This document shows positions 57,332-64,000 of a stretch of DNA of 64,000 nt, one piece after another. Location of the stretch: the NCBI RefSeq assembly GCF_023914155.1, contig NZ_JAMWYS010000058.1:1-64000 (forward strand), read 5' to 3'. Numbering within the stretch: position 1 is the stretch's first letter; each line of letters starts with the position of its first letter. Below the pieces are notes generated by a model. It was not told the DNA's origin and did not search any database. It worked only from the letters and a program-made list of their open reading frames with translations. The position numbers were made by a program, and so were the translations under genes. This DNA is from Solitalea agri (GTDB lineage Bacteria > Bacteroidota > Bacteroidia > Sphingobacteriales > Sphingobacteriaceae).

Positions 57332-58531
57332 ATGAAAAAGTTCTATCTAACTCTGCTTATAAGTTTTATTTATCTGAACCTATTTGCCCAAGAAGAACCT
57401 AAACCTGAATTTGAAATTGCGGGACAGATAATGACTGATATGGGATATAATTTTAACCAAATTAATCCTGATTACTTTGATGTTATGCGTCCCACACAAT
57501 TGCCGGCATTTAAAAACCAATATGGCAGTGACGGCAATGTTTTTTTTAGTGCCCGTCAATCATTCCTGGATTTTAGAAGTAATATACCAACTCGTTTGGG
57601 TAACCTTTCTCTCCGTTTCGCATTCGATTTATTTGGTACAGGCACCGATGTAGGCCGAACGACATTTCACATGATTTTCGCTTATGCTGAATTAGGAATG
57701 ATAGGCTTCGGTCATAACTGGAGCTTATTTAGCGATATTGAAGGATATCCTAATGCGATTGAATATTGGGGGCCGTCAGGTTTAGCATTGTGTAAAAACG
57801 TCCAATTACGTTTTATTCCACTTAAGGGTGCCAATAGATTGGCTTTTGCGCTAGAGGGCCCAGGAGCAAGTGCCGACCAAGGGAAATATCGCGACAGGAT
57901 TGAACTCCAGGATGTGGAACCCAAATTTAATTTACCCGACCTATCGGCCGAATTTCGTATGACACGTAAGTGGGGCTATGCCGAGTTAGCAGGTATATTA
58001 CGCAAAATTGAATGGGTGGATCAGGGACAACTGCCATTGGACTTAAGTGGTAACGCTGTAGGCTGGGGCCTAAACCTTAGCACTAATCTCAAGATAGGCA
58101 AAAACGATTTGTTTCTGGGACAAGTAGTTGTTGGTGAAGGTATCGAGAATAATATGAATGATGCCCCAACGGATATAGCTATCAAAGATAATCCAGGAAA
58201 CCCCAATACTCCTTTTAAAGGAGTTCCCTTACCAGTCTTCAGTTATTCAGCATATCTCAATCATCGGTGGAATGAACGTTTAACCAGTATAATTGGCTTT
58301 TCTTCCGTAATTATTGATAACACCGATGGGCAAGAGGCCAACGCTTATCACCTAGGGCGTTATGCCAGCACCAATCTTTTGTATACCCCCATACCAAATC
58401 TAACGGCAGGTGTTGAGCTCCAGTGGATCAACCGTGATAATTTTGATGATGGTTGGACAACATCAGCCACTAAAATTCAGGTTAGCTTTAAGTATTACTT
58501 CAGGCATGTGTTTAATAAAAGTAAAGATTGA
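57332..58531 (+). CDS. DcaP-like outer-membrane porin
   Basis: 399 aa. Signal peptide (about 1-19, ending NLFAQ), a short linker, then an alternating beta-strand barrel beginning FEIAGQIMTDMGYNFNQINP and ending in the aromatic KIQVSFKYYFRHVFNKSKD. Features such as FFSARQSFLDFRSNIPTRLG and FAYAELGMIGFGHNWSLFSD fit the DcaP/trimeric porin family, which passes small organic anions. The substrate here is not known. The 126 bases upstream follow a terminator; a leader-peptide switch is possible. Confidence 0.85.
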   Translation: MKKFYLTLLISFIYLNLFAQEEPKPEFEIAGQIMTDMGYNFNQINPDYFDVMRPTQLPAFKNQYGSDGNVFFSARQSFLDFRSNIPTRLGNLSLRFAFDLFGTGTDVGRTTFHMIFAYAELGMIGFGHNWSLFSDIEGYPNAIEYWGPSGLALCKNVQLRFIPLKGANRLAFALEGPGASADQGKYRDRIELQDVEPKFNLPDLSAEFRMTRKWGYAELAGILRKIEWVDQGQLPLDLSGNAVGWGLNLSTNLKIGKNDLFLGQVVVGEGIENNMNDAPTDIAIKDNPGNPNTPFKGVPLPVFSYSAYLNHRWNERLTSIIGFSSVIIDNTDGQEANAYHLGRYASTNLLYTPIPNLTAGVELQWINRDNFDDGWTTSATKIQVSFKYYFRHVFNKSKD

Positions 58532-58639
58532 ACGAAGGTTGTATTGGTAATTTAAGCCAAACTATAGATATTCGGCAGAGTTGAACAATAAGCATATCTT
58601 ATGGACAATGGATCCATATGGATAAACGTATATTTCTGC

Positions 58640-59563
58640 ATGAAGTGTCTTAAAATAGTACTGTTAGCAAGCTTGCTTTCTTTTTTTAATATAGCCTTTG
58701 GTCAAATTATTAAGAAAGATAAGGGTAAAGTAAATAATCAAGAATTCTCATTCACTTACATTGAACCTACTCAAGAAATAAAAGGTGTTCTCTTACTTTT
58801 ACCTGGCTGGGGAGAAAGTCCTCAAAGTATCTATGAAAAAACAAAGCTTCCTTATCTTTTAGGTGAAAAGGGGTTTGTTACAATTGTGCCTGAATTACGT
58901 CAAACTTTATTTGCTGATGATTACACCATTTCAGAATTAAATGCAATCATCAAGATTCAATCCAAACGGTATGGCTCAAATGATCTCAATCTCATTGTTG
59001 GAGGCTTATCGGCGGGGGGCGCAATAGCGATTAATTATGCGGAATATGTTTTAAAAACAGATACAACTATAGGGCTAAAAGCTGTATTTGCAATAGACCC
59101 TCCCTTAGATTTAAATCGGATTTATACTTCTGCAGAAAATAAGATCAAGTATAACTGCAAAAACAGGTTAATACGAAAAGAAGGTTCTTTTATCAAAAAC
59201 CATTTACTTCATACTTTACAAGGTTCTCCTAAAGAAAATCCGGAGGAGTATTTAAAATATTCTGTCTATTCAGCCAATGCACTGGACGGGGGCAACGCAA
59301 AAGTTTTAAATGAACTACCCATCCGACTGTATAGCGAACCTGATTTGGACTATGTGCGGAAAACATATTGTGATGAATTGCAGTACGAAGATATTAATGC
59401 AATAGACTTGGAAAAACTAAGTAAGTTCCTTGCAAACATTGGCAACACCCGATCAGAATACATCACTACAAAAGGAAAGGGTTTTCACAGTTGGAATATT
59501 CTTGATCCATCTAATTGTGTAGATTGGATTTTATCAATCTGTAACGAAACTTCGGGGAAATAA
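58640..59563 (+). CDS. Secreted alpha/beta hydrolase
   Basis: 307 aa from ATG 58640, where a clear signal peptide starts (about 1-22, ending NIAFGQ); an earlier in-frame codon at 58601 adds unrelated residues. Alpha/beta-hydrolase fold: GVLLLLPGWGESPQSIYEKT (oxyanion region), nucleophile elbow GGLSAGGAIAINYAEY, and a late histidine in GKGFHSWNILDPSN. The substrate is unknown; esterase or dipeptidase-like roles are possible. Just upstream lie short ATGGAC-type repeats and the palindrome ATCCATATGGAT (58612-58623). Confidence 0.8.
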   Translation: MKCLKIVLLASLLSFFNIAFGQIIKKDKGKVNNQEFSFTYIEPTQEIKGVLLLLPGWGESPQSIYEKTKLPYLLGEKGFVTIVPELRQTLFADDYTISELNAIIKIQSKRYGSNDLNLIVGGLSAGGAIAINYAEYVLKTDTTIGLKAVFAIDPPLDLNRIYTSAENKIKYNCKNRLIRKEGSFIKNHLLHTLQGSPKENPEEYLKYSVYSANALDGGNAKVLNELPIRLYSEPDLDYVRKTYCDELQYEDINAIDLEKLSKFLANIGNTRSEYITTKGKGFHSWNILDPSNCVDWILSICNETSGK

Positions 59564-59567
59564 TAGC

Positions 59568-59746
59568 CTAACGTTTGGCAAAGTAAAGCAACCCTACACC
59601 AAGGTAGCTTTAGAAACAATTTAGACTTACGAAAATACCAATAACTAGCTATCTAACAGGTAGTTATTTTTATTTATTATATTTACTTATACTTCGCTTC
59701 TGCTAACAAGACCTACGCACTGATCGAACAATCACAAAACGTTAGA
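59568..59746. repeat. 9-bp inverted repeat enclosing the hydrolase-carbonic-anhydrase gap
   Basis: CTAACGTTT (59568-59576) and AAACGTTAG (59738-59746) are exact reverse complements 161 bases apart. The outer words GCCTAAC and GTTAGAG resemble the ends of integron attC sites, the second with one mismatch; no integrase is in the window. Confidence 0.4.
59640..59672 (+). terminator. AT-rich terminator after the hydrolase gene
   Basis: AATAACTA (59640-59647) pairs with TAGTTATT (59661-59668), one further near-pair inside, then TTTT. Confidence 0.6.
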
Positions 59747-59775
59747 GGTACCCAAACAACACTTCAATAAATGCC

Positions 59776-60438
59776 ATGAAAAAAATTTTATCCTTCGCAG
59801 CATTGATTGTTTTATTTAATTCGTGTCAGCATGCAACAGAAAATAATGGGGACATGAATTTATCGGCCCTAAACAAGCTAAAAGCAGGTAATGAAAGATT
59901 TGCGGAAGACTCTCCGGTTCATCCCGATGAAACCTTAAAAAGAAAGCAAGAACTTAAAAAAGAACAACATCCGTTTGCCGTAGTGGTAAGTTGTTCAGAT
60001 TCACGCGTTCCGCCTGAATTAATCTTTGATCAAGGGCTTGGCGATTTGTTTATTATACGTACGGCAGGTAATGTAATTGGCACTTACGAGGTTGGAAGCA
60101 TTGAATATGCCGTTGAACATCTGCATTGTAAATTGGTAATTGTTTTGGGTCATCAAAGCTGTGGAGCAGTGAAAGCATTTCTTGAATCAAAAGGGGAAAA
60201 ACATCAGGATCATATTCAAAGCATTGTTGATTATATAGGTTCTGAACAAGAGGTAACATCAATTGTTGACAGCCTTAAAAAAAATCCACTTCTTGCAGTC
60301 AAACTCAATGTTAAACATGGGGTGAAATTGCTTAAAAACTCAACCCCGGTATTAAAACCGCTTGTCGATAAAGCTGAACTAAATATCATAGGAGCTTACT
60401 ATAACCTTGATAATGGAAAAGTAAGCTTTGAAGAGTAG
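59776..60438 (+). CDS. Beta-carbonic anhydrase lipoprotein
   Basis: 220 aa. Lipobox FNSC (Cys17) followed by QHATENNG, without the acidic surface-export signal, so probably held in the periplasm. A beta-carbonic anhydrase domain follows with zinc ligands in CSDSRVPPELIFDQGLGD and GHQSCGAVKAF. The zinc-domain core is close to that of the SulP-fused enzyme, unlike the cytoplasmic one. Converts CO2 and bicarbonate outside the inner membrane. The start is the second of two nearby ATGs. Confidence 0.9.
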   Translation: MKKILSFAALIVLFNSCQHATENNGDMNLSALNKLKAGNERFAEDSPVHPDETLKRKQELKKEQHPFAVVVSCSDSRVPPELIFDQGLGDLFIIRTAGNVIGTYEVGSIEYAVEHLHCKLVIVLGHQSCGAVKAFLESKGEKHQDHIQSIVDYIGSEQEVTSIVDSLKKNPLLAVKLNVKHGVKLLKNSTPVLKPLVDKAELNIIGAYYNLDNGKVSFEE

Positions 60439-60584
60439 TATACAACCTTCTAATAAGGCCTGGCAAATCAAAAAACCATTAATATCTTTATGCATTATAG
60501 GGAGAGCCGTTCTGAAAGAACATGATAAGCAGCCCTTCATGTTCAATTTTGAAAGCTATTCGTAATTTCACCTTAAAAGAACTA

Positions 60585-60971
60585 ATGAAAAAATTCCCAT
60601 TATTAATTATGCTCATCCTCTTTTCTTGTAAAAAGGATGACAATAATTATACAAAAAATGAAGCTTTGGTTAATATTATCCAAACTACGATACCTCAAAA
60701 TGGCACTGTTTCCAATAAAACAGAAATTGGAGCAATGGCTCAAGCTGAGAATGGATGCTATCGGGACATCAAGTTTAAACTTATTAAAGTTGCTGATTTT
60801 CAATATACATTAAAAGCATATGCAACATTTGAGTCTTATGGTGCATGCCCTGAAGTGCTGGTTAATGGAGATACTACAATAAGTTTTATTCCGGAAAAGA
60901 AAGGAACTTATCAATTTACTATCAATGAGCAGCCTTTCAACATTAAGGTCGAAACATTAATTGTGAATTAA
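60585..60971 (+). CDS. Small surface lipoprotein, unknown
   Basis: 128 aa from ATG 60585. Lipobox FSC with Cys15, then KKDDNNY, an acid-rich surface-export signal. The mature part has a beta-rich character and two cysteines near NGCYRD and YGACPEV that might form a disulfide. I recognise no family. It ends 49 bases before the convergent lytic-transglycosylase gene; no terminator is seen between them. Confidence 0.75.
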   Translation: MKKFPLLIMLILFSCKKDDNNYTKNEALVNIIQTTIPQNGTVSNKTEIGAMAQAENGCYRDIKFKLIKVADFQYTLKAYATFESYGACPEVLVNGDTTISFIPEKKGTYQFTINEQPFNIKVETLIVN

Positions 60972-61020
60972 ACCCCATGCACAACATTCACTTATCTCAA
61001 ACATTGGCACCCTTTGTTTT

Positions 61021-62628
61021 TCATTTAACGCCCTCCACCAATTCTTTTTTTTGTTCATGAACTTCTTCTCTACGTGCTTGCATTAGCTTGTAAGAACAAT
61101 AATATTTCAATACGTTCCGTACGTAGGTAGTGGTTTCCAAACCTATTTTTTCCGAAGCTATAATTTCAACGTTGTTAAGCCACACATTTGGGTTTAACCC
61201 ACGTTCTATTGCGATTTTTCGTAAATCGGCAATCCTATAAGGACCCGCATTATACGATGCGAATGCAAACAGCGATCTGTTCACCTCGTCGAATCGGGCA
61301 TCCTTAAAATACTTGGTCATCAGTATATTCATGTATTTAGTTGCCGCATGTATATTATGTTCTGTAATATAGATACTCCCAACCTTCATGGATGCTCCTG
61401 TAGCAGGCATTAATTGCATCACGCCTACAGCCCCTGCTGGGCTCCGCTCACTCTGGTCAAGCGCCGATTCCTGGAAACCTATCGCCGCCAGCATTAATGG
61501 ATCAAATTCATATTGCTTTCCATATTTCTCAAACAAAGTCATGATTTCGCTATATCGTTTTGTGTTTCCTGAATTTGTGGGATCCTGCAAATGTTTAACC
61601 TTGCTGTAATATTTTTTTAAGCGATAAGGCATGTTTCCCATTCGTCGCTCAAAATTGTAGTAAAAATCCTTCAACTCGGCAGTAAGAAGAGGACTGTTTT
61701 TACGATATGCACAGCCAATATATGCGTTGGTACGCACAGCGGCATGTTTATTCAATCGAATATTAGGCAATACCTGCACCCACATTTCTGCCATCCAATC
61801 GTCTACAACTATTGCCGGAATAATACCTGCATCGAGCATTTCCATTAAATCTTCATCCTCCAGATCTTCAGACACCAGTTTTAAAACTACTGGGGCTTTA
61901 CCTTTTAAACGGAATGTTTTATTAAGTAATTGCAGGCTTTCATAATAGCTAGAAGATTTGCGTACATAAATGGTCATTCCTGAAAGCTGTTCTACAGTCA
62001 TAAGGGGTTTATCTTGCTTGCGCGTGAGTACAATTTCAGTTACGCTCCCTTGTTCTTTAGGAGCCATAAAATCAACCTGAAGTAATCGATTTTCGGTGGC
62101 GGTGAGATTTCCTGCGGCAATGTCACCCAAACCCTGAACAAGGTGTTCAATCAATTGATCGCGGGGAGTGGGATAAAAAACAACAGTGAAAGGAACGTCA
62201 TCACCTTGCTTACGGTATTTCCGGTTAATGAATTGTTCAAATTGCCTGAAATTATCGGCAGTTATGCCACTTTCTTGCCCTTTATCATTAAAAAAAAGTG
62301 TCCGACTATAGGGAACAAGTACCCTGATGATGCGATGCTTCTTCATCATATCAAAATCGCCTGTATATACTTTTTGAACCTGGCGTATTACAGCGAGAGC
62401 ACTATCAATTGGTTCTGATTTGACATCGGAAACCGTTTTTTTCTCAGCCTTGTTGGCTTCACGATTACAGGAACTTATAACAAGAATGAGTAGTAATAAA
62501 ATTCTAACCCCGCAAAGATCTATCGTAAATATTTTACAAGCCGGCAGTGAAAACAGCTTGGCTATATTTTTAATTAATTGGCTGGTTAAAAAGAATACAG
62601 GCAGCATGCTAAAAACCAATAACTGCAT
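61021..62628 (-). CDS. MltF-like lytic transglycosylase lipoprotein
   Basis: 535 aa. N-terminal half is a solute-binding-protein-3-like domain (RIIRVLVPYSRTLFFNDKG, GDIAAGNLTATENR); C-terminal half an SLT domain with catalytic Glu in FQESALDQSERSPAGAVGVMQL and FASYNAGPYRIADL, as in MltF. It cuts peptidoglycan with anhydromuramyl release. The lipobox ISSC is at Cys54, unusually far from the first ATG: the true start may be a later codon, but I find no ATG, GTG or TTG close before the lipobox. A box GATCTTTG, one mismatch from TAnnTTTG, lies inside the coding region near 62514. Confidence 0.88.
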   Translation of the reverse strand: MQLLVFSMLPVFFLTSQLIKNIAKLFSLPACKIFTIDLCGVRILLLLILVISSCNREANKAEKKTVSDVKSEPIDSALAVIRQVQKVYTGDFDMMKKHRIIRVLVPYSRTLFFNDKGQESGITADNFRQFEQFINRKYRKQGDDVPFTVVFYPTPRDQLIEHLVQGLGDIAAGNLTATENRLLQVDFMAPKEQGSVTEIVLTRKQDKPLMTVEQLSGMTIYVRKSSSYYESLQLLNKTFRLKGKAPVVLKLVSEDLEDEDLMEMLDAGIIPAIVVDDWMAEMWVQVLPNIRLNKHAAVRTNAYIGCAYRKNSPLLTAELKDFYYNFERRMGNMPYRLKKYYSKVKHLQDPTNSGNTKRYSEIMTLFEKYGKQYEFDPLMLAAIGFQESALDQSERSPAGAVGVMQLMPATGASMKVGSIYITEHNIHAATKYMNILMTKYFKDARFDEVNRSLFAFASYNAGPYRIADLRKIAIERGLNPNVWLNNVEIIASEKIGLETTTYVRNVLKYYCSYKLMQARREEVHEQKKELVEGVK

Positions 62629-62650
62629 GAATATTAGTACGTTACACTAA

Positions 62651-63095
62651 GATAGCTAAATAAGAGAATTTCGACAATGGACTTTTCAAAGTTTCATTGG
62701 TAATAACTTAATCTCAAAATACCCTATTGAAATTTAACATATGTTTTTAGGGATTTAGATCTATGAAATTAAGTGACAATTTTTTTTAACAGTAATCTCG
62801 ATCCGCCCAGGTAATTTTTTGATGTGGATCAATCTTATCCATTTTAGAAGCGAATAGCTTTGACCCAAATTAATTACTGTGTTAGCGTTCAATAGGTTTG
62901 CTATTGTTCGTAAGTTAAATATCTAATCATTGAAGTATCTAAATCCAACATTAGGAAGAACCACCTGGAAATGTTTTGAAATCATTAAATCCCTGATTAT
63001 TCTCCTATAGATTTTCCGGGACTCCGTTTGATTTGGTATATTAAAGATAAATTAATCAATTATTATAAACGCCTAACAGCTAAATACATACAACA
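62651..63095 (+). other. Intergenic region with two promoter-like boxes, no gene seen
   Basis: About 445 bases without a convincing gene. It holds two exact TAnnTTTG matches on the plus strand, TAGCTTTG (62855-62862) and TAGGTTTG (62893-62900), both well upstream of the next gene. No clear terminator or known RNA is seen, so either is a possible distal promoter or the start of a small RNA. Confidence 0.35.
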
Positions 63096-64000
63096 ATGAA
63101 GAAATTCCTTTTAATATTTTTAGCGGGAGCGATGAGTTTATTAAGTCAACCATTGTTTGCTCAGGAGGAGGAAGGTAAGGAACTTGGGTTACCTGGTGAC
63201 AACCTCGATCTGTATGCTGTATTAGCACTCTTCCAAAAGTCAAAAACTATTGAGGACTTTGAAAAGCAATTAAATGCAGAAAAAACAGGAATCAACAACC
63301 TTGATTTGAACCTGGATAAAAAGGTCGATTTTATCAAAGTGGTTACTAAGAAAGACGGCGATTCGTTTACATTTATACTTAGGGTGGATGTGACAAAAAC
63401 TGAAAGTCAGGATGTTGCTGTTATTTTAGTGGATAAAAACAAGGATAAAAAAGTATCCTTACAAATTGTAGGAGATGAAGAGTTATACGGAAAAAACTAT
63501 GTAATTGAACCAAGTAAAACAGATACTCCTGCTCAAACTGCCAATCCGGCCTATAAAGGGGCTGATCCGGTTACTGTAAGTGCTCCGGCTACAACAACCG
63601 TTGTGGTCGAAACTCAACCAATCGTTCAATATGTTTATTCGCCTGCTTACGTACCCTATTATCCACCGTATTATTATGGGTATTATCCACCATACTTCTT
63701 TGCCTTTTCGGTAATGGCAGTTGGCATTTATCGACATAACAACTATTACCATCATCATGGTTACTACGGAGGGCACTATGGCGGTGGTAATACGGTAATT
63801 ATCAATAACAGGAATAATTTCAATAATTATAACAACAATAAAATGCGGTCTAATACCGTGAATAATAACGTTAGGAATAACAAATACAATAGTGGCACTA
63901 ACAGGGGAAACAATCGTACATCTTCAAACCGCCCTTCAGCAGGAACTTCAAATCGCCCTTCCACTGGAACCTCAAACAGGGGACCTTCTGCATCAACACG
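63096..64000 (+). CDS. Secreted low-complexity protein, partial
   Basis: Open to the window end (301 codons, no stop). Signal peptide (about 1-23, ending PLFAQ), then an acidic/lysine-rich domain (about 25-130, with NLDLNLDKKVDFIKVV), a Pro/Thr linker, and a Tyr/Pro/Gly-rich segment (YVPYYPPYYYGYYPPY) before a hydrophobic patch FAFSVMAVGIY. Then come His/Tyr/Gly-, Asn- and finally Ser/Thr/Arg/Pro-rich stretches including NRPSAGTS and NRPSTGTS units. This layout suits a cell-surface or extracellular matrix-like protein. I recognise no family. Confidence 0.65.
   Translation, partial: MKKFLLIFLAGAMSLLSQPLFAQEEEGKELGLPGDNLDLYAVLALFQKSKTIEDFEKQLNAEKTGINNLDLNLDKKVDFIKVVTKKDGDSFTFILRVDVTKTESQDVAVILVDKNKDKKVSLQIVGDEELYGKNYVIEPSKTDTPAQTANPAYKGADPVTVSAPATTTVVVETQPIVQYVYSPAYVPYYPPYYYGYYPPYFFAFSVMAVGIYRHNNYYHHHGYYGGHYGGGNTVIINNRNNFNNYNNNKMRSNTVNNNVRNNKYNSGTNRGNNRTSSNRPSAGTSNRPSTGTSNRGPSAST

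Overview
The window looks like chromosomal DNA of a member of the Bacteroidota, probably a sphingobacterium-like organism (Solitalea/Pedobacter type). This genus-level guess is inference. The signs are: low GC; SusC/SusD outer-membrane pairs; lipoproteins with acidic residues just after the lipobox cysteine; the Bacteroidota promoter element TAnnTTTG before many genes; few strong Shine-Dalgarno sequences; and menaquinone made by the futalosine route. I found no rRNA, tRNA, CRISPR, transposase or prophage genes.

Layout. 1-4.2 kb: housekeeping genes (thioredoxin-fold protein, flavin prenyltransferase UbiX, tRNA methylthiotransferase MtaB, GtrA and inositol-monophosphatase family proteins). A short, independently terminated transcript is likely ahead of ubiX. 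4.4-20.6 kb: a glycan-utilisation locus for starch-like glucans. It has two SusC/SusD/SusE-type outer-membrane sets either side of one surface GH13 amylase, with two uncharacterised secreted proteins in the second set. No regulator gene lies inside it. 20.9-24.3 kb: a three-gene ATP-grasp / alpha-E / transglutaminase-like cassette, a widespread predicted peptide-ligase system without a settled function. Here the transglutaminase-like protein ends in eight glutamines.

24.3-36.9 kb: a SulP-transporter/carbonic-anhydrase fusion, DUF1015, an ABC exporter, a small monooxygenase pair, a SAM hydrolase-like protein, PhoH, PurC, a STAS protein, RNase Z and an E2 acyltransferase. 37.1-46.3 kb: a second carbonic anhydrase, an MFS carrier, a GH15 enzyme convergent with a fused trehalose-6-phosphate synthase/phosphatase, a fructosamine-kinase family protein and RecQ. 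46.5-53.3 kb: a short GIN-like protein, KatG, an ABC-F ATPase, a cystathionine-gamma-synthase-family enzyme and a CHAD protein. 53.4-57.0 kb: a menaquinone operon (mqnE, histidine phosphatase, mqnA, DUF3050). 57.0-64 kb: a candidate leader-peptide attenuator, a DcaP-like porin, a secreted hydrolase, a lipoprotein carbonic anhydrase, a small lipoprotein, an MltF-like lytic transglycosylase and a secreted low-complexity protein cut by the window end.

How the parts connect. The glucan locus would bind, cut and import alpha-glucans; GH15 and OtsAB then handle glucose and trehalose inside the cell. Three separate beta-carbonic anhydrases (membrane fusion, cytoplasmic, lipoprotein) point to CO2/bicarbonate handling in several compartments. 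UbiX may supply prenylated FMN to late menaquinone steps. The best candidates for new biology are the cassette with the polyglutamine tail, the two small leader or RNA elements (about 675-740 and 57115-57206), and the unknown proteins of the second Sus set.
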